Origin: Dirofilaria immitis
Taxonomy: Eukaryota > Nematoda > Chromadorea > Rhabditida > Onchocercidae
Assembly (NCBI GenBank): GCA_024305405.1
Contig: JAKNDB010000110.1
Span: 3,658,001 to 3,722,000 of the forward strand
DNA length: 64,000 nt
Direction of reading: 5' to 3'
Every line of letters starts with the position of its first letter. Within the stretch, counting starts at the first letter, position 1. The notes under the pieces were generated by a model. The model had not been told where the DNA came from. It worked only from the letters and a program-made list of their open reading frames with translations, and made no database searches. Positions 18,318-31,031 of this stretch are shown one piece after another. The position numbers and the translations under genes are program-made.

Positions 18318-20157
18318 ATGGCATCTTATTTGCTTAGTCGTAGTGCCCAAAAGCAAGCGTTTTCGTTTTCAGTACTGTCTTTTGGGTAAGTTTTTTGCGT
18401 ATGGTACCGTAGATTTTGTTACATTTTATATTTTTTAAACAATTGTAACATCTTTTAATGTAATTGACGTTGATGAGATTTCAAGATCGGCGGTATTGGT
18501 ATCAGTATAGGAACGGATTATCACCGCCTGATCATTGGTTTTATCAAACAGATTTTTGGCCATTTTAGAACTCTCTAGTCATATCTCCATCTATTAGAGG
18601 CATGCTGCACTGGATACTCAAGAAGTTCTGGTAATTGGAAGTTATGTTTCAAATATATTTCAGATTCTCGGTTTGGGTTCCTTACTTATTGGCTTGTGGT
18701 CTTATGTAACAAAACAGACTTACGTCGATCTCATTCCATCATCTTATGGTACTCTTTCTGCCGTAGGCTTGTGTATTGCTGCTGGACTTACAGTTATCAT
18801 CATCGTATTTGTTGGTTGTTTGGGAGTATGGATTGAGTCGCGCTTACTTTTATTTGCCGTAAGTTGTTTGAAATAACCACTTCCATATCAAGGAGGATCT
18901 TTTTGTTATTTACTACTATCTAAAATTTAATTCGCAAAAATTCTAAATTGAAGGACTGTAATTCTATATGCACTTTTGATAATATTAAATTATAAAAGAG
19001 CAACCGAATGATTTTGGCACGTTATTTGATATCCATATCTTTCAGTATATATTTTTCGTCCTTCTTTTGTTGGCTGTTCAATTCATTGTAAGTGCCCTTG
19101 CGTTGAATTATCAGTCGGATATATATCGACGTGTGCGCAGTGATATGGAACAAAGCTTAAAGTATCATCGAGAAGTTTTCACGAGTAGTCACCTGACATG
19201 GGACAAGTTACAAAAAGCGGTAAGTTAAATTTTCTCATTTATATCTCTACTAAAACAAAAAAGAAAAATTCAAGTTCATGACTTTATGACTTTCATAATT
19301 ATTTATAGTTTCTGTGTTGTGGTGTAGATGGTCCGGCAGATTGGTTTGATAATCAAAAATGGTCAAATAATTCTTTTGTTCCTGAAAGTTGTTGCAATAA
19401 AATTCATTTTAATCAGAATTCTTCAATGACGAATTGTGGCAGAAACAAGGAGAATTGGGATTTGTGGTTCCAGCGGGTATCATTTCTCAATTTTCTATAT
19501 GTGAAAAGAAAGTTAGTATCATGTTGCGGAAAATTTTTTTGAATTATGTAATTCTCAAGATTTCGCAGTCTTTTTCATTATAGGAGATGTTATTTCGCAA
19601 TTTTTCAGGGTTGCAGTCAAGTTTACACGAATTGGATGTTTGAAGAAATTAAAATTGCTGCTTACATTATGGCAGTTTTTATTTGCATTGAGGTAAAAAC
19701 TTTTCATTCAATTTTTGAAAAAGTACTGTGATCCTTTTCGAGCAGCAATTTAAACCGCTAAAATGCATTCTAGATTTAACTTTACTACCTAGGCCACAAG
19801 TGCAAAATGTTGTCAACAAATGTCCAAGCAGGAGATTAGAAATGTTTTAGGAATGCTGTTTTCATTTTTAAGTGGTCAAAAAGTAGGATAGATCAGACTG
19901 TAGCATTTCATTCCACTCCTTTAGAGAGCGGATTTCCGTGTAAATATTTAAGTCCCATACATCTCATTAATTAAAAATTAATGGGATTGTTGTAAGATTT
20001 TCTGAATTTGTTTTTGTTGTTATCAAATCCAGTTTAGTTTTTCCTTGTGGTACTAGTATTTCTCATATTTCGATCAGTACGACGAGGCCGAATGACGTAC
20101 AGCTGCGCCGGTTCTACTTATCATTACTCGAAAGGAGTTAATGTTGAAGTACATTAG
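18318..20157 (+). CDS. Tetraspanin
   Basis: Four-pass membrane scaffold protein. Exons: 18318-18385, 18664-18858, 19046-19219, 19309-19476, 19609-19692 and 20038-20157. Exons 2-6 join in phase. TM1 spans exons 1-2 (ILGLGSLLIGLWSYV); TM2 is in exon 2 (GLTVIIIVFVGCLGVW); TM3 in exon 3 (FFVLLLLAVQFIVSALAL). The large outer loop carries the diagnostic CCG motif (FLCCGVDGPADW) and PESCC. TM4 runs from exon 5 into exon 6 (YIMAVFICIEFFLVVLVFL), followed by a short basic cytoplasmic tail ending VNVEVH. About 269 residues, the family norm. Exon 1 is one base out of phase with exon 2; one more T in the run at 18380-18383 would fix it, but the first exon may be wrong. An acceptor TTTTTACAG lies 18 bases before the ATG. 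Confidence 0.88.
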
Positions 20158-21379
20158 AAAAAGCATAAGGACTTTTTCTGTCAGCTAGGTTATTTTATGC
20201 ACTTATTTGTATATTTATGTGACTGTTGAGTTTTATTGTTGAAGTGATAGACTGTTTTCCCATTCATTTATTCTGCATTCCACAAATATTTTTAGTGTGC
20301 ATTTCTTCTTAAATTTACAGGATTTGATGAAATTTTTGTTCTCATAATTTTCTTTTAACCAAGCTGTTCAAAATCTTTTATTTTTTGTTCGTCTTCGCTT
20401 TTCATCCTATTGTTAATGTCAATACGTCGTTTGGCTTAACAATTTTATAATCCTAACAACCTTTTTGATGCAGAATATAATCCGTCTGATCTCAGTTTTT
20501 AATTCGAAAACTGTTGGCTTTATTTCTCAACTTTTAATTTATGTGTGATGCATAGTGACTGGTTATATCCATATTTGGTTGTCATTCCTCTTCGTATCAT
20601 ATTTTTTTGAATTGCTGGAAGTTTTCCGAGCTGGTTATATTGGATGTGTTTTTCTGGGCTGTCATGATTTTAGATTTCTACTTAATATACAAGAAAGTTA
20701 ACATCTGTATTTGCTGTGTGTGAATGTTGGTATTTTGAAGTGTAGCATTTCACACGATGTTAACGATATATTCGGTATATTGCAATATGTCCCTGTATTA
20801 TAACCATTCTCCTTGTATATTACGTCGTTTTATTAACATATGCATCCTCACTGTTGAGCATTTTATGAAATTTAGGAATGTTTCTGTTCCGTGCTAGTCT
20901 GAAAAGCTGCTAGATTCAGTATTAAAACGGATAAAAAAGGTGAAGTCATAAAGAATGGGTTATAAAAATGCGTTACATTACGCACAGAACACATGCTGGT
21001 GGCAGTACTGATGGTAAACCTTTCTTCGGCGATCATAATTTCGGATTTAAAAAAAACACAATCATTTGCCTTTGATCTTTTCGTGAGGAGATGTATCCCA
21101 GAAAACTCAAAGATTCATCCTGGAAATATTCAGAATTCACCCTGAAAGTGACTCGGAATTCATTCAGAAAAAATGAAACTCGAAGATATTGATTAAAAAG
21201 TGAAATACAAATGAAAAGTTCCTATTAGTTCCATCGAAAGTTCCATCGATAAATAGTTGCTACCAGTTCACTCATTTTCTTTTTTGAAACAAAGGTGTGA
21301 TCTCACCAATTTCGGCATATGGTTACTGAGCGCAGAAAATGCGGCAAAATAAAAGTGGCAAAAGTGCATGCAGATGGTC

Positions 21380-21425
21380 ATGTGAGTATGTGTATCTGTG
21401 CATGTGTGTGTGTGTCTGTGTATGT
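21380..21425. repeat. TG-rich microsatellite
   Basis: Interrupted GTGT tract. It accounts for the Cys/Val-rich and Thr/His-rich open frames on the two strands. Confidence 0.75.
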
Positions 21426-22130
21426 CAGCGGTTGTGCACTTATATGTACGTGTGTGCAAACAATTCTGAAAAAAATATAATAGCGGTGATAGGATGGGAG
21501 AGGAAGGAAGGTGAGCTGGAAAGGGTAACGACGAATCAAAAATTGTGGGAGCACCGCGATAAATTTTCTCGAATGGGAAAGAAACCTATTGAATAGGAAC
21601 TGAAAAGAGTTTAAATAATGAATGTGGGGAGAAAATTGGTAGATAAGCTGACGACCGGAATAAAAGCCGGAAAGCAATTATTTGCAACAATCGATGAGCC
21701 ACCATTCCGGAGTCGGTCAAAGATATTACTTCTATTGAAGAGTATAGGAGTATAGGTGTAAGGTTTTGTTTACTTTAGAAGAGGTAGAGGAGGGGAATAA
21801 AAATGATCGGAGGGGAAAAAGAGAGCAGGGCTGGGTAAAAGGGTTAGAGTCAGAGAATTGAAAAATCCTTGGTTGGTTATATGGTGCTTGTCGTGCTGAT
21901 GGTAGTAGTAATGGTTGGTTGTGGAGTAATTCTTTTTTTTCTTTTTTTTTGGTTTTATTTTTTCTCAGTTTAAACATTGATCGTTGCCCTTTCTAAAATA
22001 AGTGTTACTGCTTTGGTCCAAGTAGCATTCCATCAATTTGCTTCAACTATTTTTTCTTTTTTCATTTTTGCTTTTTTTCCCTTTCCATCGTCATTCCGAA
22101 ATTGTTGTTTGTTATGATGCATAAATATAT

Positions 22131-22228
22131 ATACATATACATATATATATTTATTATATTCATTCATATATATATATATATATATATATTCATTCATTTA
22201 TTTATTATATATATATATATATATTTAT

Positions 22229-22272
<44 letters not shown>
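22131..22272. repeat. Compound TA and GA microsatellite
   Basis: Long TA arrays broken by TTCATTCATTTATTTA spacers lead directly into a GA array of about 30 bases. The compound array is a likely polymorphic locus. Confidence 0.85.
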
Positions 22273-22276
<4 letters not shown>

Positions 22277-24528
22277 AGGAGAAGAGAGAACATATTTATA
22301 TGCATTTTCAAAATATCCATTTTGAAATTTACAAAAAGAAAACGAAAAGGAAAACAGTTTGATAAAACTGGCATTCGTTTCGTTTTCATCATTCCTTTCC
22401 GATATCATTGATTCCGACGTTTTTTTTTCTCCTTCATCTTTTCTGTTTTACTTCGTTAAACTGTTGCCCGTATCGCGTCATTTCCATTCCATCAAATTCT
22501 TCCCTTCTACAATCCCAATACTCCGACCATTACATTTCACTTCACTTCTTCATTCATCTATCCTTTTCTTGTATAATTTTACGATAGATATGGTTTGAGA
22601 GTGCTTTGTAAAACCATAAAATTCTTTTTGTTTTTTATTTTTCATCGTTTAACTTTTGCAATGAAAATTCAAGAACTCTCTAATGAACGATGTAACGATT
22701 TATAATCTTCTATGATCTGTAATGATTATTATTTAGGATAAAAGGATAAGCGAAAAATAGCAGGAAAATATTTATTTAATTTTTGATGAGAATATATTTG
22801 CGATATCAATTTAATCACCATTGATTATCAAGCAGATCATATGACATATAATAATAGTAGTAAGTAGCATTTAAACAAAAATTTTTTAATAATCATTTTG
22901 ACAGCAAATATTAAATTATTTTAATACACTCTTTTTCTCTGTAATTAATGTAAAATTCTTTCAAACTATGATCATAGATGATCATAGAACCTTTTTTTTT
23001 ATTTCATCCTTATGCGATTAAAGGAAAAAAAAATTGCATCGTACTTTTCTAAGTAAAAATAAAGCCATTATTGAATAAAAAAGAAAAGAGAAAGAGAAAG
23101 TAAAAAGAAAAAAAAAGAAGAAGGAGAACGTGATATTTAGATGAGTTCATACTAAAGGGCGACTCCTCTGAGGTTTGAAAATTTCACTTCTACTAATTCA
23201 AAATAGCAAATATCTCTCTATCCTATCTTTCTTCCTTTCTCTCTCGCCCTTTCTTCCTCTCTCTTCCTCTCTTTTTCTTCCCAATCTTTCCTTGCATTTT
23301 ATATGTTTTGAAAATAGATGGTTTAGTTATTTTTCCATACTTTAAGGGATAGTTAGATATGCAAAATGTATTTCAACAAGTTTCTAATCTGACAAATTAT
23401 AAGATATAGCTGCAACTTATCTAAGATAGAATTCAGAATTTTATTCTGAAATTTATTCTCACGCGAAAACTTGTGATTTTAGTTTTTTGTTTTTTCTTTA
23501 TTTTTTAAAAGTTGATTATCGCACTCTAAATGTTAAGAGAAATGAAAAGTATTCAAAATTGTTGATTGTTTCTCGATATTTTGCAGCTGCTCAGATCAAT
23601 CCTACAGTAAGAGAGAGTAAAGTAGACGAAGTGCATGTAGATTATGCTATTGAATTTATTTTTTTGAAATTTAATCAACAACACGAACTCTTGTTCTCGT
23701 TTACATTTCCAATGCTTCATCAACGCTTCCCATGAGCTCTTCCTGTATCATTCTTCCTTTTGTTCCATTTTTTTTTCTTTTACTTAATTAATTTCGAGTA
23801 ATTATTGGTTTATAATATTTTGTGAAGATTGTATATATTTCATCTTTGCTTATATCTCTACTCCCTCTCCTTCCATTCTTTGATCACTTTTCGTATGGCT
23901 TACTTAATTTCTTTTCATTTGAAATTTTTAATTGGTAAATTGGATTTTACTATCTATGATTATCATTGAAATTGTCTCACTTATTCCGCAGTATTTTTAT
24001 CATTGAAAAAATGATTCGAGACTTCATATATTTAAATTTCAAGAAATCCTAACTGATAAAGATTAGATGACACATTAGTTAGAATAAGAATAATATTCGA
24101 AATGTGATATTATATGATCATATTATTAACTATGTAAAGATAAAATGCTTCATTTAATTTTATTATTTCATTTATTAATTTCAATTTGATACGCATCGAT
24201 GAACCCTTTCTTTCATTCATTAAGTACTTTCTCTTTCTCTGCTCTATCTCTCCCTCTCTCTTTGCAATATCCCGAGAGTGCATTAATCACAAATCGACAC
24301 TTTGAATATCGTGAAAGGAGTGAAAATATTAGGCAGCTGTTGTTTTTCTTGGAATTATTAGCTTTAGCCAACTTGTTTTCCATATATTCCATCCTGACCT
24401 TTGGACTCCCCGTGGAACTATTATAGGCTACTTACGTTTTTCCTTTTTTTTTCATCTTGTTATCGTTAAAATCCAATTCTTATTACTCTCTCCTAGGCTT
24501 ATCAATCAAAATTTGTCCTATCATATAC

Positions 24529-24640
24529 GCATGTATATGTATATATATATACATATGTGTATGTGTATCTGTGTGTGTATGTGTATGTGTGTGTGTGTGT
24601 GTGTGTGTATTTTTGTATGTATGTATGTATGTATATGTTT
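24529..24640. repeat. Compound TA, TG and ATGT microsatellite
   Basis: TA repeats pass into TG repeats and then GTAT tetranucleotides. It explains the Cys/Val and Thr/His open frames seen over it. Confidence 0.85.
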
Positions 24641-25466
24641 ATAAAGCTGAATTTAAGCCAATTTTCATTTTTTTTAATCAAATAACTACATTGTAAGCAA
24701 CATTTTTGATATTTCTTCAATTGTCTGTTGATTATTTGTTGATCAGAAATAATATAAAACAATTTATGATAACTTAAATGATATGAATATAATAATCTTT
24801 TATAAGCTATTGATCATTTGTTATTGCTATATCTTTCTGTTTTAATTTCATTGTTAGACATTATGATACTTGCGATGTAGAAAGTTATTGTAAATTTTCA
24901 TTCTATAAAGAATAAATAAAAATGAAAGGAAATTAGAGTCAAATTTTAGATCAATGGGAACTAAAACTTTACGAAGAGTATTAATCAGTTGGTAGGGAAT
25001 TGAGTGAAAAGAAGGAAAAACAAATAAAGAAAGATAGTAAGGTAAACATTTTTTTCTAGAAAATTTTATCGTTCCACTTTTGAATTTCTCTTAACTTGTA
25101 CTTTCCTTTCATCATCATTACCTTAAATGAAATTACTCGCATGTAATAGACTGCTTGTTTTTAAGATTAAAAAAATCATTATTTCAGGAAGAAATTTGGG
25201 AAAAAAACAAATGAGAATGTATGGATAGTTGAAATCTATTAGAAAAAGATGAAATGTTATAGCGACTAATCGTCATTATCCTTATCATATTATCTTTGAA
25301 ATTATACGGCTAAATATATTTGCATATGTGGTATTTACATATCTGTTATTCGTAAAAAGTGTGATACACAATATCAACCTTTTTAACTACCCAGCAATCA
25401 ATTCTTGTCAACCACAGATCGGTCAAACCATCATCTTCTCTTGTCCTCTGCTAAATAACGATTGAG

Positions 25467-28014
25467 AGAAGTCGCAATTGATCCATCATCGAATACGCAT
25501 TCCAGTGCATTTTCTGTACATATTCCACGACCAATACCTATTTCATCTCAACATACCGACATTACCTCTCACGCTAACCAGTTTAACCCCGCATTCATTT
25601 ATCCATCGGTACATTTACCGTGTGCCCAGACAAGAACTGATTATTTACCATCAAACGCTTCACAACAACAGGTATCGATATTATCATATCTTTTTATACA
25701 TTATATATCTTTTCTTTTCATTTTATTTTTATCTGTTCGTTTTTCCTTTCAATCGTTGATAATCATCCATCATTCCGTCATGGGTATCATTTATCACTTA
25801 CACACTTTCATTAAATTATTGTCAGTTTGTTCATGCTTATAATCTTTTCTCTTTATGTATTCTCTGCATAGATTGTTTATCCGTCCGTTTTTTTTCAAAC
25901 ATTTCCAATTTAATCTTTTATTTTTTGATTAAGATAGGCTCATATGATGTTAGTAGAAAGTTATTAAGTGAACATATTGTATTTTTTGATTATTTTGATG
26001 AAATATATTCTATTATTAATCGGATTTATTAGATGACATAAAAATGAAACGATTAATTTGTGAGTAAAATATTGACAAAAAATTGGCTAAAAATAAATAG
26101 GCTATGAAAAATAGTGGATTTGTGTAATGTTAATGGAATCTGTATCTGACCATATAAGATATTATAAGTTCTTATGTATCCATCAATAGTTTATCTAATA
26201 TATTGATCAGCGGATGCCAAACGTAATCAAGATTCAGCCTATTTTACGCCTTTTTTTTTTTGTTAAATCAATATCGAAAATGAGCAGTCGCCAAGAATCT
26301 GAAGTTTTTTTTTCTCTTTGCGGGAATCATCCAACCGTTCAGTACACTTACAATTTTTTGATATATCGAAATATGAAAAAATTTTTATTTTTTTGCAAAA
26401 GTGTAAGTAATGTTTATTATAATCAAAATGAAACAACTACAGAACTAAAAAGGGATATAATCGAATTTGGATATGATAGCGACTTCTATCAGTGCAAATA
26501 GATCTTGACATTAACGGGCTATCCTTTAAGACAAAAGCATCTCTTTCATATTTTTATCTATTCATATAATTCTCTGCTTCAATTAATTTTAATTAGAAAT
26601 TTGCGAAATTCTATTTATATACATTTAAAAAAGAAAAAAGCAACTTTCTCGACTCTTCAAGACATGAGTCATACTTTCAACATTTTTATTTACCGTTGAT
26701 GACCGATATTGACAGACGCATATAGTATTAAGCTGTTGAAGGGATTCTTCATCTACATTTTAGCAATTTTCTCTTCTAATACGATAGGAGTATAAAATAG
26801 AAAAAATGAATGACGGAACGTTTGCCACAAATGATGTATTAATTCTGCCGGAAATGATTCAAAAATCAGCAAGGAATTAATTGAATCCATGTGATCATAT
26901 GAAATTACTAAGAAATGATATCACTGCAAAAAAAAAAATCGTATTGTTTTTTGCTTAATATTACAATAATGAGCATGAAATTTGGGTTTTGTCACTTGAG
27001 GATGTCATTTGAGAAGCAGTCTTGAGATCAATTCCCAAAGCTATTGTTCCAAGATATCTTATGATATACCATATCTTTATCATCTCAGCATAATCAACTG
27101 ATAGATTTCCTTTTTTTTTTCTTTTTTTTTTCGCTAGGTATTTATATGAAAAGGAAAATTTCGTAGTATGTCGAAAATGCTTAAATATCTGTAGGAATTG
27201 TTTCACTGTGTCAACCCTCTAAATTATTTCAACCTTTTAATCATTGACTGTAATTCTAACAAGGCTTTTGATCAAATATCAACGTTCTCCAATCTTCTCA
27301 TACTTTCAATTAAGCTTTTTCATTTCTTTAATCAAAGTATTTTTCACTTGTCGAATATATTTTTTATCCATTTATTTTGAAAATATTCGTCCTCAAAATA
27401 TGAAAAATTATGTGTACATTTTTTGAAAAATGAATAAATGATAAGAATTATCTATGAGGTGTTATAATCTGATTAGTAAGGTAGCTATTGATTGCAGGTT
27501 TGTATAACAGAGAAGCATACTGCATTAAGTCCTGTAGCGCCGATTGCAACAGCGTTCAATCCGTCGCTGATGTGCCTACCGGCGCTATTTGATCACTTTG
27601 GAGGTGAAATATTACGAACGCATATGAATCCGGTAGCTGCACAACAATTTAAGCCAATACCGAATAATGAGCGTGTCGATTTAACACGATTTCTTTCTAA
27701 AGAACCACAGGTAGACATATTTAATATCACTGATAATTAAGTATTGATTTAATTCGAAATTAAAAACAAATTTTTCCATTTAAGTAATTGAAAGTTCAAG
27801 AAAGAAATCCAAACGTAATGATAAAAAGATAATTTTTTTCGTGTAAAAATATGAAAATATTTCGAATATAAAAATGATGCGAACATCGAATGATAATAAT
27901 TGACGTAATCAAAAATTGATAGTCCATTTTCGATAAAATAATCAGCAAAAATTCTCCTTTTTTTTTTCCATACAATGATTATACATACGCTAGCGAATTA
28001 ATTAATGTGATAAT

Positions 28015-28045
<31 letters not shown>

Positions 28046-31031
28046 ATGAATTTATCTTCGCTTAATTTCATTGAAGAAAAATGATAGTAAAGAGAAGAAA
28101 AATTGTGCTTTGTTTACTACAAATAAATATGCTCTTTTTCAAAACAATATTTCTGATAGACATAATATAAAAAAAGAAAAAAATAAAGAAAGAAAGAGGA
28201 AAGGAAAAGAATAGAAATGATGCTATGGAGCAAAAGTAGCAGAGAAGGAAAGATGTTTTCGTTTTGAAGTACATTCGCTCTTTCTGTTTGCATTATCATT
28301 TAATGACACCCGAAAAGTATGATTATTTCTAGTTGACTAGGAGGGAAAAGGCAAAAAAAAAAAAAAAAAAAAAAAGGACGAAAATATTTTAATTGACTAA
28401 AAGTTATGATCGAAAAGGGAAGGGATGAAAATGAATGAATTAATCATTTTAGGAATGGACTATGGGTGATGTTATTGCATGGTTATTACATGTTGCTAAA
28501 CGGAACGGTATACCATTCGAGGATTTAGAAATGCAAAAATTTGCAAATTGTACTGGTATGGTACTGATACAAATGCGTGAAGCTGATTTTCAACAACGAG
28601 ATGCTGTATATGGTTCACTGTTATATACTGAATTCAGGAAATTGTTAATCGGTTTGTTTTAATCGTATTGGATTTGTTCTTCTGGTGGAATAGTTCCCGA
28701 AATGAATCAATTTGATTTTAAAAGCATTTTTGATTGTTGAAGCAGCGAGTTCACTATTTAAGTGAACTCGCTGCTTTTTATTTTATTGGATCCACTCTCC
28801 TTTTATACAAATTTTAGTTTTTTCAGTTATTAAACTTTTAGAAGCACAAATAATTTCGAACGCATATTTGTTGAATTTTTTTATTTGTTAACATCATTAA
28901 TTGATTTCAGAAGAAAGACTAATTGATGAATCTGCTTATAAATCACCAGAAAGAGCAGGTACGAGTCGAGTACCGGATGATGCTAGGTCCTTAATCTGCT
29001 GTTTTTTCTGTTGATCGCTTGAAGTTAGCAGTCATATAATTGAAAGCTTAAATTTGTCTTATTATGATTAGCAGTATAATATACGATATAATTTATAAAG
29101 ATTCATTAATTATCCAGATATCTAGGGAAGGAGAAGAGGATTGGGGATGAGTAAGAGGAAGAGAGGAAGTTAATTTCCATCGAAAAACTTCATTTAGTAG
29201 ATTTGAATGGCTTCATAATATTCCAGAGTTTCCTGCATCAATAATGGATTGTCCGTTAATACAAGTGCTTTATCTTCGCTTCTAATGTCTGATAGTAACT
29301 CGATGAGTTCGCCAAGCATACAACCTTTAGATACATTATCTCAAGTCGGCACTGATATCAGTGGCAGTGGTACCTTCAGTTTCAGTTCACCTGGTTAGAA
29401 AACATTTCCATCAGGCATATTGGATTTTTATATCTGCTCATTCATTGTCTGGGAATACAAAGTAATTGACTGCTTAAAATTTGGGCCGTTACATAAAGAG
29501 GAATAGTTACTGTCTAGGATCATATCATTCATATTCAGAGCAATAGTGAAAATTATTATTTTCTAGTGAGGCCTGGATTATCAATTTCGGTTTCTGAATT
29601 TAATAGTTAAATGGACAGAAAATTTTCGCAAGAGTGAGCATGAAAAGTGAAAGCCAAACAGACATTTCTGGAGGAGATGTAAGCTGCATTCTCGAAGATA
29701 AGCCTTTGAATAACATTAAACCAGGATATATTTTCATCTCGCAACATTTAATTTAGCCTAAGAAAAGAGCGGTCGATATATGAGCAGAGTTATTCAGATG
29801 TTTGATGCAGTTTTTGGGTAATTCCGCAGAAAAATTTTTTGGCATAACAGCAGCGTGGTACTGAAGCGTTCAATAGAGATTGAAATTGGCAAGAAAAGAG
29901 AAAGAAACTTCCCATATAATGATTTGTAATAATTTTTTTCGTATCTCTTGATATTAAATATGGTTTTCAGTTGGATCCGATGAAAGCTTTATGTTACGAC
30001 CTACATATTGTAAGGTTCGGAAAAATAAGGATGGAAGGCCAAGGAAGCATTCACAACATACCAAGGGAATAAATTATGGGAATTCATACGCGACGCTTTG
30101 AAAGATCCTACTACTTGTCCAAGTGTTGTACGGTAAGGGTTCTGTAGCTTAGTTCCTTTCATGAATTCTCTGGCAGCACTATCATGCATATATATGATAA
30201 CCTAAATAGTGTTATCATATGTACATGAAATAGCATTGTCTTACATACATATGATGGTATTTATCGAAAATACTGACTAAAACTTAAGATAGTAATACAG
30301 ATACGGTAACGGGTGCAAATATAATAAAATTAAGGGACAAGATCCACAGATATGAAACGAAAAAAAATCGCAAGAATCTAGCAGACTGGATACGTATTCT
30401 GCAGCAAAAGCAGTAAAACAAAAATATTATAGATTGGGCAATATTTGAACTTTTAATTAATTTTCAGATGGGAAGATCCAGCTGAAGGCGTTTTCGAATT
30501 GTTGAGTCGGAAAAATTAGCACAGCTTTGGGGTGAACGGAAAAACAATCAGAAGATGACCTACGAAAAACTTAGCCGAGCTATGAGGTGGAATTCTTACC
30601 ATAATTTAAAACAAAAACGCAAATATTTCCAAATGAACCAATAAAAAATAATATGAAATCATCACGGAGATAGATCAGAAAAAAGGCATTAAGAAATAAT
30701 TGTGGAAATCTGAAACCTTATTTCAGTTTGTTAAGCTGTAAGAAGTGTAAGTGCTTCCTTACAGAAACATTATGTCCAATACAATAAATGAAATACAAAT
30801 CAATATATTTCGAACTTGTTGTAAATCACAGATATTAAATTATCACCAAATACGGATGAAATTTAGAAGTTTTAAGGAAATTTAAGTTTGATTATCCAGT
30901 AAAACAACATAATATCCTGTCAGTTTGTTTACAGGACATATTATGAAAAACGGATATTGGTGCCGGTACCGAAAACAGGACTCTATCCGAAAAAATTAGT
31001 GTATAAATTCGGACCAAGTGCTCTAGGTTGA
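25467..31031 (+). CDS. Pointed plus ETS domain transcription factor, ESE/ELF3-like
   Basis: Nuclear sequence-specific DNA-binding protein. Exons: 25467-25671 (5' edge unsure), 27498-27710, 28453-28651, 28911-28986, 29227-29393, 29971-30132, 30468-30586 and 30935-31031, all joining in phase. A Pointed/SAM domain lies in the third exon ([20 protein letters not shown] through [13 protein letters not shown]). Ser-rich linker and basic [14 protein letters not shown] follow. The ETS domain starts [12 protein letters not shown], continues [25 protein letters not shown] and YYEKRILVP, and ends KKLVYKFG. The [11 protein letters not shown] and EGVFR wording is closest to ELF3/EHF/ELF5. Two single-base losses break the frame, at 30074-30075 and 30491-30494, both inside the ETS domain and both T runs. 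The first exon has no ATG in frame, so upstream exons are missing from this model. Confidence 0.9.
28019..28045. repeat. CT microsatellite in an ETS-gene intron
   Basis: About 13 uninterrupted CT units between the exons ending at 27710 and starting at 28453. Confidence 0.9.
28353..28375. repeat. Poly-A run of 23
   Basis: The longest mononucleotide run I noticed in the window, intronic. It shows that long runs are represented in this assembly even though short coding runs appear under-called. Confidence 0.9.
28740..28776. repeat. 16-bp perfect GC-containing hairpin in an ETS-gene intron
   Basis: AAGCAGCGAGTTCACT at 28740-28755, loop ATTTA, then the exact reverse complement at 28761-28776, followed by T-rich sequence. 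The stem is far richer in G+C than its intron. No known RNA family was recognised. Confidence 0.75.

Larger units (their letters stand above)
20158..25466. other. Long AT-rich spacer with microsatellites
   Basis: The left part should hold the tetraspanin 3' untranslated region; the right part may hold 5' exons of the ETS gene, which I could not define. Simple repeats occur at about 21380-21425 (TG), 22131-22272 (TA then GA) and 24529-24640 (TA, TG, ATGT). CT-rich tracts lie around 23217-23280 and 24230-24265. Short open frames here are mostly repeat-driven. Confidence 0.5.

Noticed and set aside
23589..23608. 20-base micro-exon flanked by TTTTGCAG and GTAAGA
   Set aside because: Splice words this good occur by chance in long AT-rich spacers, and nothing nearby joins it in a supported transcript.
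24457..24762. Cys/Val-rich and Thr/His/Tyr-rich proteins
   Set aside because: They are translations of TG and TA microsatellites; the same holds at 21268-21677, 22205-22408 and 51598-52139.
28740..28780. Rho-independent terminator
   Set aside because: The stem plus T-rich tail resembles one, but it lies in an intron of a eukaryotic gene where such terminators do not act.
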